From an uncultured Clostridia bacterium (GTDB taxonomy: Bacteria; Bacillota; Clostridia; TANB77; CAG-465): 36,579 bases of DNA. How positions within the stretch are numbered: position 1 is the stretch's first letter; every line of letters begins with the position of its first letter. A program made the translations under genes and the position numbers. This document shows, in pieces, positions 5,689 through 12,553 of the stretch. The stretch spans positions 1 through 36,579 of the forward strand of contig CAKOYF010000014.1 in NCBI GenBank assembly GCA_934130595.1, given 5' to 3'. The notes under the pieces are model-generated. The model was given only the letters and a program-made list of their open reading frames with translations. It searched no databases and was not told where the DNA came from.

Positions 5689-6390
5689 ATGGAAGATAAA
5701 GAAAAACAGCTTTATGACAAATTAATTCTTATGCAAAGTGAGCTTAAAGCTCCTAAAAGTAATTATAATGACTTTGGAAAATATAATTATAGGAGCTGTG
5801 AAGATATTTTAGAAGCAGTAAAACCACTTTGTCAGAAGTATAGAGCTTTATTAACATTGACTGATGATATTGAAGTAATAGCGGATAGAGTATATGTAAA
5901 AGCAAGAGCTATTTTAAGAGATGTAGATGATTATAATACTGCAATTGAAGTACAAGCATTTGCTAGAGAGCCTTCAGAAAAAAAAGGAATGGATAGTTCA
6001 CAGATTACAGGAACTGCATCAAGCTATGCTAGAAAATATGCACTAAATGGGCTTTTTTGTATAGATGATACAAAAGATGCAGATACAAATGAGTATCAAA
6101 AGCAAACTAAAGATATTAAAAAACTAGAAAAGAATGTAGACAAGCCAAAAGCAAATATAACAGATATTGAAAAACCAATGAATTTTGGAAAATATAAAGA
6201 TAAAACGTGGATAGAGGCGTATGTTGAAGATAAAGCATACCTTAACAATTTAGTTGAGACTTGTAAATCAGAAAAAGGCAAGAAAGTATATAGTGGATTG
6301 ATTAAACAAATTTCAGATAGTTTTATATCTGTATCAGATGAAGAAATAGAAGATATATTTAGTATGAATGGAGACGAGACAAATGAATAA
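5689..6390 (+). CDS. erf: ERF-family single-strand annealing protein with ExoX-like C-terminal module
   Basis: ERF proteins anneal complementary single strands during phage recombination and genome circularisation. The 233-residue protein has the ERF core at about residues 5-130. Conserved pieces include KYNYRSCEDILEAVKP, QITGTASSYARKYAL and FCIDDTKDAD. After a Lys-rich linker, residues 164-205 (MNFGKYKDKTWIEAYVEDKA) resemble the small ExoX C-terminal domain often found on ERF and exonuclease proteins. The stop codon overlaps the SSB start, so the two are probably translated together. A paired exonuclease is not visible nearby. Confidence 0.88.
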   Translation: MEDKEKQLYDKLILMQSELKAPKSNYNDFGKYNYRSCEDILEAVKPLCQKYRALLTLTDDIEVIADRVYVKARAILRDVDDYNTAIEVQAFAREPSEKKGMDSSQITGTASSYARKYALNGLFCIDDTKDADTNEYQKQTKDIKKLEKNVDKPKANITDIEKPMNFGKYKDKTWIEAYVEDKAYLNNLVETCKSEKGKKVYSGLIKQISDSFISVSDEEIEDIFSMNGDETNE

Positions 6391-6754
6391 ATTTCAATTT
6401 TTAGGAAGATTAACAAAAGATCCAGAAACAAGAATAATGGAAAAATCAGGTAATAAAGTAACAAGTTTTACTTTAGCAGTAAATAGAAGATTTACAGATG
6501 CTAATGGAGAAAGAAATGTAGATTTTTTTAATATAACTTCTTTTGGAAAACTTGCAGACTTTTGTGCAAAATATTACCAAAAAGGACAACAAGTACTAGT
6601 TGAAGGAAGGATACAAAATAGATCATGGGATGATCAAAACGGACAAAAAAGATATGCAACAGATTTTATAGTAGAACAAGCATATTTTGCAGACTCAAGA
6701 AAAGACGAAGGTAATGAAATTATAGTAGATGACACTGACGATTTACCATTTTAG
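6383..6754 (+). CDS. ssb: Single-stranded DNA-binding protein
   Basis: This 123-residue OB-fold protein begins MNKFQFLGRLTKDPE and shows the usual SSB blocks (FTLAVNRRFTDANGERNVDF, then FCAKYYQKGQQVLVEGRIQ). The acidic tip DDTDDLPF is intact, so it can recruit replication and repair partners as host SSBs do. I chose the start at 6383 because GGAG lies 9 bases upstream and the N-terminus then matches the family; an in-frame ATG at 6368 adds five residues. It overlaps the ERF gene by 8 bases. Confidence 0.95.
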   Translation: MNKFQFLGRLTKDPETRIMEKSGNKVTSFTLAVNRRFTDANGERNVDFFNITSFGKLADFCAKYYQKGQQVLVEGRIQNRSWDDQNGQKRYATDFIVEQAYFADSRKDEGNEIIVDDTDDLPF

Positions 6755-6766
6755 GAGGAAAGAGCA

Positions 6767-7057
6767 ATGACTAAAGAAGATCTAGAAAAAGTTAGAAAAG
6801 TAGTAATAAGTGAAATCGAAAAAAATGATGATTTTGTTATAAGTACAAGAGGAGCAGTTGGAGTAGTTGGAAATCAATTTGATGCAACTACAGATATAGT
6901 TTTATTAATGAAGTATTTGATTAAAGAATTATCGCAAGAAATGAAAAAAAGAATATTGTCATGTTTAATATCTGAATTAAAAAACGAAGAAGAAATATCA
7001 GACGAAGATGAAAAATTGGCACAAAAAATATTAGATGAAATAAAAAAATTAAAATAA
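6767..7057 (+). CDS. Hypothetical early protein
   Basis: The protein has 96 residues and an AGGAGG ribosome site, 12 bases after ssb. It has a central stretch with STRGAVGVVGNQFDATTDIV and a strongly acidic helical C-terminus. I recognise no family. It is followed by an intrinsic terminator-like hairpin, so it probably ends the first early transcript segment. Confidence 0.75.
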   Translation: MTKEDLEKVRKVVISEIEKNDDFVISTRGAVGVVGNQFDATTDIVLLMKYLIKELSQEMKKRILSCLISELKNEEEISDEDEKLAQKILDEIKKLK

Positions 7058-7068
7058 AGAAAGGAGAA

Positions 7069-7118
7069 AAGGTAGTTAAGAGTTAAATAAATTTTATATT
7101 GCTTAAGACTACCTTTTT
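7069..7118 (+). terminator. Terminator or attenuator after the recombination cassette
   Basis: AAGGTAGT (7069-7076) pairs with ACTACCTT (7108-7115). Further partial pairing is possible inside the loop (TAAG with CTTA). TTTTT follows at 7114-7118. It separates the replication/recombination genes from the small accessory genes, which lie in the same direction. Confidence 0.6.
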
Positions 7119-7157
7119 ATTTATAAAAAACGAAAGAAATATAAGGAGAGCTAAAAA

Positions 7158-7334
7158 ATGAAAATAAGATTAGTAGATATATTTGAATTATTAACATATT
7201 TAACAACGACAACTAATTTGTTATTAGAATCAAATATATTATGTTTTATAAATATATTTGTAGTTATGATATTTGTAATATTAGTTATGTACGAAATGAA
7301 TAAGAAAAACAAGGAAGATAAGGAGGAAGAATAG
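7158..7334 (+). CDS. Small single-pass membrane protein
   Basis: The 58-residue ORF has AAGGAGAG upstream. A hydrophobic segment at about residues 28-45 (ILCFINIFVVMIFVILVMY) is followed by a highly charged Lys/Glu tail. The next gene starts at the base after its stop, suggesting coupled synthesis of two small membrane proteins. No family recognised. Confidence 0.6.
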   Translation: MKIRLVDIFELLTYLTTTTNLLLESNILCFINIFVVMIFVILVMYEMNKKNKEDKEEE

Positions 7335-7634
7335 ATGAGAGTATTTGCATTGATATATATCGTATTTGCAATATTAATATTATGGATTGAGAAAATGATG
7401 TATAAACATTTTTATGAATTAGAGTATGGATTTGTTAAAGAATGTACAGAATTATATGATGAAGTTTTAAAAAATAATTTAGATATTATTCAAAAAGATT
7501 TTAAAATATTAGAAAAAAATCGTAAATTAAGAAAAGAAAATACAAAACTAAAAAAGGCACTTAATAAATCTAAAAATCGAGTAGCAAAAGTAATAAAAGA
7601 GGAGGAAACAAATGGACAATATAGAAATAAATAA
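7335..7634 (+). CDS. Membrane-anchored coiled-coil protein
   Basis: The protein has 99 residues. An N-terminal membrane anchor (VFALIYIVFAILILWI, about 3-18) precedes an extended basic coiled coil (LEKNRKLRKENTKLKKALNK). It starts immediately after the previous small membrane protein and overlaps the next gene by 23 bases. The shape, an anchor plus coiled coil, suggests a scaffold or a partner of the preceding protein. No family recognised. Confidence 0.7.
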   Translation: MRVFALIYIVFAILILWIEKMMYKHFYELEYGFVKECTELYDEVLKNNLDIIQKDFKILEKNRKLRKENTKLKKALNKSKNRVAKVIKEEETNGQYRNK

Positions 7635-7923
7635 AGGTGTTGCACTAGATCAAATATATGAATCTATGAAAAAAAGTAATGAATATTTAGAAGTAAAAAT
7701 TATAATACCAAAAATAAAAGAAAATTCCAAAGATATAAAGCCATTAGGCAAATTTACAGTAAATAACGTTGGGGTTCTTGAAATGGCATATATGATAGAA
7801 GTATTAGAGCAAAGTATATGTGCACTAAGACAGCAAGACCCAAAAGTTGAAGAAGCAGAAAAGATGCTAAAAAAGGAATTTAAAATAAAGAATAAGACTA
7901 TTTATACTGAGGAAAAAGACTGA
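7612..7923 (+). CDS. Hypothetical early protein
   Basis: The protein has 103 residues and a GAGGAGG site inside the end of the preceding gene, which it overlaps by 23 bases. A mixed alpha/beta N-terminus (EVKIIIPKI) leads to a helical segment with MAYMIEVLEQSICALRQQDP. The stop shares its A with the next start (TGATG). I recognise no family. Confidence 0.7.
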   Translation: MDNIEINKGVALDQIYESMKKSNEYLEVKIIIPKIKENSKDIKPLGKFTVNNVGVLEMAYMIEVLEQSICALRQQDPKVEEAEKMLKKEFKIKNKTIYTEEKD

Positions 7924-8333
7924 TGAGAGTAATAAGATTTATGTCTAAAAAAGAGTTTAAAAAATATAAAAAAGGATGTACGCTCTATAATGATACACAA
8001 CATGTTAATGTTAATTTAACAGATAGTATAGGATTTTGCTTTTTAAATCAAGATGACTATTCACCAGAAGAAGCATATAAGTTTTTAATAGGAGCTATAT
8101 TTCCAGATGTATGCTGTATTTTTGATGTACCAGAGGACAAGCTAAAAAAGGGATATGGAATATATCATATACCTAAAACAAGACCTTCAAGGCGATTTAT
8201 GGCAATAGAGTATAGCACAATAAGATATAGTAAAGAAGATTTTAAACTCATTAGATATACAGATTGTAATATGTTTGAAAAGTATTTGATGGATGAAAAA
8301 TTTGAATGGAGAAAAGGGAAGCATAACTGCTAG
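7923..8333 (+). CDS. Conserved-looking phage protein of unknown function
   Basis: This 136-residue protein overlaps the previous stop by one base, so it is probably translated by re-initiation. It has a compact alpha/beta layout: IRFMSKKEFKKYKKGCTLYN, then SIGFCFLN, then a CCIFDVPEDKLKKGYGIYHI block and a YSTIRYSKEDFKLIRY strand pair. The pattern of an early R/F strand, a central GFCF and a late EY resembles small phage accessory proteins of clostridial prophages. It is loosely like an ADP-ribosyltransferase or DarT-like fold, but no catalytic triad can be assigned. Function unknown. Confidence 0.7.
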   Translation: MRVIRFMSKKEFKKYKKGCTLYNDTQHVNVNLTDSIGFCFLNQDDYSPEEAYKFLIGAIFPDVCCIFDVPEDKLKKGYGIYHIPKTRPSRRFMAIEYSTIRYSKEDFKLIRYTDCNMFEKYLMDEKFEWRKGKHNC

Positions 8334-8342
8334 GAGGTAAGT

Positions 8343-8762
8343 ATGAGAGAGTTAGAGTTTAGAGGAAAAAGTTGTGACAAATGGGTATATGGACATTTAT
8401 TGAAAACAGAAAAAGATGAAGTTTGCTGTGTAAACTGTGAAATCAAACATAGTAATTATTTAATTCAAACAGATGAATTAGATCAGTATAATGAATATAA
8501 TCAATATTATATCACAGATGATGATACGATAGGTCAATATACAGGTTTGGAAGATAAAAACGGAGTAAAAATTTTTGAAGGAGATATATTAAAGGTTCAT
8601 TATATAGGTAGTACTGAAAATAACGAGGTAATATATGATAGAGGAGCTTTTTGTGTTGAATATTCAGAAGATTATCACCCATTATTGAATGAAATTAATC
8701 ATTGCTGTGAAGTAATAGGAAATGTATGGGATAATCCAGAATTGCTAAAGGAGAGTGAATAA
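8343..8762 (+). CDS. YopX-family protein
   Basis: The protein has 139 residues. The start MRELEFRGKS and the block QYTGLEDKNGVKIFEGDILK (65-84) are the YopX signature: a beta-rich barrel-like domain found in many Firmicutes phages and in SPbeta. The later GNVWDNPELL ending is also typical. The molecular role is unknown. It sits among small accessory genes of the early operon with a good AGGAGG site. Confidence 0.88.
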   Translation: MRELEFRGKSCDKWVYGHLLKTEKDEVCCVNCEIKHSNYLIQTDELDQYNEYNQYYITDDDTIGQYTGLEDKNGVKIFEGDILKVHYIGSTENNEVIYDRGAFCVEYSEDYHPLLNEINHCCEVIGNVWDNPELLKESE

Positions 8763-9329
8763 ATGATAAAACAATATATAAAGCATTTTATTACTATAAC
8801 AAAGCACAAGTATTATGTAGGTAAATTTTGCTTTAAATGTGGACTATTCAAAAGAGGAATACTTCATGACTTAAGTAAGTATGGATTTACAGAATTTTTT
8901 AGTAGTGCAAAATATTTTCAAGGGACAAGTAGCCCAATAGATGTAGAGAAAGCAGAAAAAGGATATAGCATTGCCTGGCAACATCATAAAGGGCATAATC
9001 CACATCACTGGGAATATTGGATAGATAACGTAGGTACATATCAAAATACACCTTGTAAAATACCTTACGAATATGTAGTAGAAATGATATGCGATTGGTT
9101 GGGTGCAGGAATAGTATACAGTAAAAATAATCCAGATTACAATAAGCCATATTCTGAACCATTAGATTACTATAATAAGCATAAAAAAGAAAGAATTTTC
9201 CACAAAGATACTCAAAAATTAATAGAAATATATTTAGAAATGATAAATAAAAAAGGAATAAATTATTTTTGCAAAAATTGGAATAGAGGCTATTTACTTT
9301 CTGACTATAAAGGAGAATATTTATGTTAA
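8763..9329 (+). CDS. DUF5662-like His-rich protein
   Basis: The protein has 188 residues. The pattern GILHDLSKYGFTEFFSSAKY (32-51), followed by AWQHHKGHNPHHWEYW (71-86), looks like the DUF5662 family of phage proteins. These proteins place His and Asp residues (H35, D36, H74, H75, H78, H81, H82) in a probable metal site reminiscent of HD-type hydrolases. A helical VVEMICDWLGAGIVYSK follows. Enzyme activity is not established. The start codon follows the YopX stop directly, and the 3' end overlaps the next gene by 7 bases. Confidence 0.75.
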   Translation: MIKQYIKHFITITKHKYYVGKFCFKCGLFKRGILHDLSKYGFTEFFSSAKYFQGTSSPIDVEKAEKGYSIAWQHHKGHNPHHWEYWIDNVGTYQNTPCKIPYEYVVEMICDWLGAGIVYSKNNPDYNKPYSEPLDYYNKHKKERIFHKDTQKLIEIYLEMINKKGINYFCKNWNRGYLLSDYKGEYLC

Positions 9330-9622
9330 AAATAAAAGACAATGTAGATTTAAAAGAATTAGAAAAATTTGGATTTAAACTAAATAAAGATAATGAATAT
9401 GAATATAAAAATTATTATCCATTAGAAGATGATGGAACAAGATATGAAGATGAAAATGGCTTTGATTATAACTGGAGAATAAGCATAAGTAGAATATTTA
9501 ACAGAGAACTTTGGATAGAAATAATAAATAACGATTGCAGTTATCATAATGAAGGACCAGACATTGACGGATTATTTGACAAAGTTTATGATTTAATTCA
9601 AGCAGGATTGATAGAAAAATAA
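9323..9622 (+). CDS. Hypothetical acidic early protein
   Basis: The 99-residue protein has an AAAGGAG site within the previous gene. It is rich in Asp, Glu, Asn and Tyr (YPLEDDGTRYEDENGFDYNW) and probably a small alpha/beta protein. Its C-terminal helix (LFDKVYDLIQAGLIEK) resembles those of other small phage accessory proteins. No function can be assigned. Confidence 0.7.
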   Translation: MLKIKDNVDLKELEKFGFKLNKDNEYEYKNYYPLEDDGTRYEDENGFDYNWRISISRIFNRELWIEIINNDCSYHNEGPDIDGLFDKVYDLIQAGLIEK

Positions 9623-9680
9623 GAAACATAAAAAACTAGATTGGATTGAGTAAGAATTAATAGAAAGAGGTGTAAATATT

Positions 9681-10073
9681 GTGCAAGATGAAATAAAAGT
9701 AGGAGATTATATAAGAACTTATTATGGTGAATTAGCAATAATAAAAGAAATTTCACCAAGAATAAAGGCAAGAAAATTAAATAATAAAAACATAACTTTA
9801 TTAGATTTTAATTTAATAAAAAAATACAGCTCCAATATAATTGATTTAATAGAAAAAGGCGATTATGTTAATGGATTTTTGATAGATTATATAGATTTAG
9901 ATTGCAAAGTACCTTTTTTAAGGAGTGAACGACCTTACAGAGAGGCAACTACTTGGTATAAAGATTTGATTGAAAAGGGTAAAGATTACAACATGTGTTT
10001 ACATTTTAAGCAAGAGGATATTAAATCAATAGTAACGAAAGAGCAATTTAAAAGCAGAGAATGTCTAATTTAA
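9681..10073 (+). CDS. Hypothetical protein with KVGDYIRT beta-barrel-like N-terminus
   Basis: The 130-residue protein begins at a GTG codon with AGAGG about 10 bases upstream; no better ATG exists in frame. The N-terminus (IKVGDYIRTYYGELAIIKEI) and a second block (SSNIIDLIEKGDYVNGFLID) look like two small SH3-like or barrel segments. This form recurs in clostridial phage accessory genes. Its function is unknown. Confidence 0.7.
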   Translation: MQDEIKVGDYIRTYYGELAIIKEISPRIKARKLNNKNITLLDFNLIKKYSSNIIDLIEKGDYVNGFLIDYIDLDCKVPFLRSERPYREATTWYKDLIEKGKDYNMCLHFKQEDIKSIVTKEQFKSRECLI

Positions 10074-10086
10074 GGAGGAAATTAAA

Positions 10087-10419
10087 ATGAAAATATTTAA
10101 AACAATATTAGTAGCAATAATAGTTATAATAATAGGAATACTATTTATAAAGCTAATGAGTATTGATTATAGTAATAAAGAGATAATAGAAATGGAGGTA
10201 AAAGATAAATATGTAAAAAGAATTAAAGAAAAAGACACATATATGGTAGTAGATATAAATAATAATACATATAAAATAACAGATCTAATGTTTATAGGTA
10301 AATTTAATTCAACAGATATATATAATAGTTTAAATATAGGACATGTTTATTTAGTTGAGATAACAGGAGTAAGAAATAGATTTTTAAGTTGGTATCAAAA
10401 TATAAATAAAATTTTATAG
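10087..10419 (+). CDS. Membrane-anchored early protein
   Basis: The protein has 110 residues. An N-terminal membrane helix (ILVAIIVIIIGILFIKLM, about 7-24) precedes a small beta-rich domain (EVKDKYVKRIKEKDTYMVVD through VYLVEITGVRNRFLSWYQN). The domain pattern, with DKYVKR, FNSTDIY and GVRNRFLSWYQNI, recurs in clostridial phages, but no function is known to me. An AGGAGG site is present. Confidence 0.75.
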   Translation: MKIFKTILVAIIVIIIGILFIKLMSIDYSNKEIIEMEVKDKYVKRIKEKDTYMVVDINNNTYKITDLMFIGKFNSTDIYNSLNIGHVYLVEITGVRNRFLSWYQNINKIL

Positions 10420-10432
10420 GGGAGGAAAACAA

Positions 10433-10660
10433 ATGATTATAATAGACCAAAAACAAAATGCAATTATGGACACAAATAAAATTACTATAATTGGAAAAGG
10501 AAAAAGTTTAAATGGAAAAACAAATATATTAGCAATATATGGAGAAAATGATAAAAATATTATATTAGGACAATATGATGAAAAAAACGTAAAATATATT
10601 ATGAATAATATATTTAAAGCTATGTCTAATAATACTAAATGTTATAGAATGCCTAAATAG
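10433..10660 (+). CDS. Hypothetical small early protein
   Basis: The 75-residue protein has a GGGGAGG site. It is predicted to be mainly beta at the N-terminus (KITIIGKGKSLNGKTNILAI) with a short C-terminal helix. No family recognised. It lies within a tight run of small genes ahead of the RusA gene. Confidence 0.7.
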   Translation: MIIIDQKQNAIMDTNKITIIGKGKSLNGKTNILAIYGENDKNIILGQYDEKNVKYIMNNIFKAMSNNTKCYRMPK

Positions 10661-10672
10661 GAGAAATAAATA

Positions 10673-10798
10673 ATGAAAAGAGAAATATATTTACTTTTTT
10701 GGACCACAATATGGCTCGTATTTATCACAATGTTATGTTTAATTTTTAGAAATGTTTTTCCATTATTTTTACTGTTTTTATGGAGCTTAGCGTTTTAA
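10673..10798 (+). CDS. 41-residue hydrophobic membrane peptide
   Basis: This ORF has AGGAGAA 8 bases upstream and encodes a peptide with two hydrophobic stretches (LLFWTTIWLVFITMLCLIF and PLFLLFLWSLAF). It is rich in Trp and Phe, and its composition fits a membrane microprotein. The next gene starts 15 bases later. Function unknown. Confidence 0.55.
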   Translation: MKREIYLLFWTTIWLVFITMLCLIFRNVFPLFLLFLWSLAF

Positions 10799-10813
10799 AG
10801 GAGATGTTGATAT

Positions 10814-11182
10814 ATGAAACAAGTTTTAAAATTACCTTTTAGATTAGAAAGTTATAATAATTACATAAATATGAATAGAAGAAATGTGTATTTAGCAAAT
10901 AATTATAAAAGAGATGTTCAAAAAGATATAATAGCGTATATAAAGAAATGTAAACTGCAAAAATGTACTAAATCAGTAAAATTAAACATTTTATGGATAG
11001 AAAAAACAAAAAAAAGAGATGTAGATAATATACAGTCAGGGCAAAAGTTTATTTTAGATGCTTTAGTACAAGCTAAGATATTGGAAAATGACAGTCCAAA
11101 GTATGTGACTCAAATTAATCATAAAATAGGCTATGATAGTATAAATGGAGATAAAATTATAGTAGAGATAGAAGAAATTTAA
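10814..11182 (+). CDS. rusA: RusA-family Holliday junction resolvase
   Basis: This 122-residue endonuclease resolves Holliday junctions and branched DNA before packaging. The family active-site pattern is visible: KKRDVDNI at 66-73 (acidic D69 and D71), KFILDALV with D82, and ILENDSPKYV with N92/D93. The N-terminus KLPFRLESYNNYINM and a basic helix around 32-46 fit the dimeric RusA fold. The length matches the family. It precedes the late activator gene, a common arrangement at the end of early operons in Firmicutes phages. Confidence 0.9.
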   Translation: MKQVLKLPFRLESYNNYINMNRRNVYLANNYKRDVQKDIIAYIKKCKLQKCTKSVKLNILWIEKTKKRDVDNIQSGQKFILDALVQAKILENDSPKYVTQINHKIGYDSINGDKIIVEIEEI

Positions 11183-11198
11183 AATAAAGAGGTGGAAT

Positions 11199-11615
11199 AT
11201 GGATATAAAAAAAGAATTAAGCAAATATTTTGATTATAAAAAAGAAATTTTAAGTATAGAAGCACAGATAAATGAGTTACATGAAAATGAATCTGGACTT
11301 CCAAATGGTGGTCTAGATGTAACAGGAATTAGAGCTACAGGATATAAAAAGAATGTTACCGAAAATATTGCAATATCAAATATTATAAAAGAGAATAAAT
11401 TACTTAATAGGAAAGAAAAATTAGAAAGAAAAATTAAATTTTTAGAAAAATTAGCAGATTCTTTAAAAGAGGATGAAAAAACTATAATAAAAGAATTTTA
11501 TATATTGGGTAAGACAAATAGAAAGATAGCATTAAAGTTAGATATAACAATTGAAGCTGTGAAAAAAAGAAAGAAAAGAATACTTATAAGACTTCAAAAT
11601 GAATACAAAAGATAA
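11199..11615 (+). CDS. Late transcription activator, sigma-70 region 4 / ArpU-like
   Basis: The 138-residue protein has a helical N-terminal half with SGLPNGGLDVTGIR (about 32-45). A C-terminal helix-turn-helix (about 105-131, KTNRKIALKLDITIEAVKKR) has the sigma region 4 form. Proteins of this type (ArpU/RinA-like, DUF1492-like) close the early operon and switch on late transcription. The position here, right before the putative late promoter and long leader, supports that role. The tandem TGT(A)CCC words at 11619-11636 just after its stop could be its binding site. Confidence 0.8.
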   Translation: MDIKKELSKYFDYKKEILSIEAQINELHENESGLPNGGLDVTGIRATGYKKNVTENIAISNIIKENKLLNRKEKLERKIKFLEKLADSLKEDEKTIIKEFYILGKTNRKIALKLDITIEAVKKRKKRILIRLQNEYKR

Positions 11616-11618
11616 AAA

Positions 11619-11681
11619 TGTCCCTAAATGTACCCCATTTATCCACTTTTCAAATAAAATAAAGTAATTTATAATTATAAT
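11619..11681 (+). promoter_or_regulatory. Candidate late promoter with tandem TGT-CCC sites
   Basis: TGTCCC (11619-11624) and TGTACCCC (11629-11636) are repeated with a 10-bp offset, one helical turn. Overlapping TATAAT boxes lie at 11670-11675 and 11676-11681, but no good -35 box is 17 bases upstream. A missing -35 plus an upstream repeated motif suggests an activator-dependent promoter. It would start the long leader and the whole structural operon. The link to the adjacent ArpU-like protein is inference. Confidence 0.45.
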
Positions 11682-11684
11682 AGG

Positions 11685-12450
11685 CGTAAAGCTTAAAACA
11701 TAAATTTTTCATATATTATTAAAACCTCTTATTTTATTTATGAATAAGAAGACTGATAGGCTTAACCTATCACCAGTTATAACCATGTGTATAAACACAA
11801 TATCATGTGTCATGGAGTTACTCAAAAGAGTTTTCAGGTACAAGGATACTTGTAAAAGGAAGCTTTAAATGTATAGCAATGTATATTTAAAAGATATAAA
11901 AGTCAATTAAAGGGTAATGTGCAATTTATATTCGCTTAATAAAGCACTGAGTTTGTCGCAGTCGTAATAGACATCACAGTTGTGAGTTGAAGCTTATAAA
12001 CAGTACTGTTGCAGGTATTAGTCAATATAAGTAAAGCTAAAACAAGACTGTTTCTCGTGATGTGTAGTAAAATACACTATAAGACAATAACAGGTTAAAG
12101 TAGCCAAAGAGACATCAACTTGGTAATTATCTAGCCGAAAGATAATATAGGTTCAAGTCCTATAAAACAATTTCTGAATGATGGGTGAAATTTGCAAGTA
12201 GTCATTCTTGCGGGTGCTAGTAAAGAGGCAAGAAGTATTAGGTAGCTCCGAAATGCTCAGACTTGTCTTCATCGTGGCTGAATAATTGAGAAGAATATAA
12301 GTTGTAAGGCGAAAGTCTATAATACCAACGGTGAGTATGAATATATTCACCTCCTTTAGAGGTAGTAATAGTAGTAGGTTATTATCTCTAAAAAATCAAT
12401 GGTTTTTGTTGCTAAAGGCATAGAGTTGGTACTACCATACCAGCTCTTTA
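11685..12450 (+). ncRNA. Large structured non-coding RNA candidate (GOLLD/ROOL-like class)
   Basis: About 840 bases between the late activator and the first tRNA hold no credible gene. Three 60-base blocks are 33-40% GC (11761-11820, 12181-12240, 12241-12300) against 25% in a nearby coding block (10441-10500), as expected for structured RNA in an AT-rich genome. Many helices are visible: TGATAGG/CCTATCA with a 5-base loop near 11755-11775, TACAAG/CTTGTA closed by GATA near 11840-11855, and ACTC/GAGT closed by AAAA. Others are ATTATCT/AGATAAT (12126-12146), TATAGG/CCTATA (12146-12164), TTCTTGC/GCAAGAA (12205-12234), AGGC-GAAA-GTCT (12307-12318) and ACCTC/GAGGT (12349-12363). It ends in a 10-bp hairpin just before a tRNA. 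Size, prophage location, tRNA neighbour and placement before terminase fit the known giant phage RNAs GOLLD and ROOL. I cannot confirm either family without a covariance-model search. Confidence 0.6.
12422..12450 (+). terminator. 3' hairpin of the long RNA (terminator or processing site)
   Basis: AGAGTTGGTA (12422-12431) pairs with TACCAGCTCT (12438-12447) over 10 positions with one G-U, enclosing a 6-base loop. TTTATTTATT follows. The interrupted T-run makes termination partial at best, which would let the tRNA and terminase be transcribed. It probably marks the 3' end of the long RNA, 6-9 bases before the tRNA. Confidence 0.5.
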
Positions 12451-12455
12451 TTTAT

Positions 12456-12530
12456 TGCAGGATAGAACAATGGTAGTTTAACAGATTCATGCTCTGTCGA
12501 TTGTGGGTTCGATTCCCACTCCTGCATCCA
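12456..12530 (+). tRNA. tRNA with anticodon CAT (Met, or Ile after lysidine modification)
   Basis: A full cloverleaf fits. The acceptor stem TGCAGGA/TCCTGCA is perfect. The D arm is GAAC/GTTT with GG in the loop. The anticodon stem ACAGA/TCTGT is perfect with loop TTCATGC. The T arm is GTGGG-TTCGATT-CCCAC, and CCA is encoded at 12528-12530. The anticodon is CAT at 12488-12490. It lacks the GC-rich anticodon stem and C1-A72 mismatch of initiators. Position 37 is G, where Met and Ile tRNAs normally have A. It lies 23 bases before the terminase small subunit gene, a common site for phage tRNAs. Confidence 0.85.
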
Positions 12531-12553
12531 TATTAAAACGAGGCGGTGATTAG

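Noticed and set aside
11619..11663. Short ORF starting at the first ATG after the late activator gene
   Set aside because: It encodes only 14 codons, has no ribosome site, and overlaps the candidate late promoter motif.
12146..12170. Second tRNA within the long RNA
   Set aside because: Only a T-arm-like hairpin can be built; there is no acceptor pairing, no CCA and no T at position 33.
12153..12350. Minus-strand ORF of 65 codons inside the long RNA region
   Set aside because: Its GTG start overlaps the only ribosome-like sequence, the protein has no recognisable pattern, and it would be the sole leftward gene among rightward late genes. The RNA reading explains the region better.
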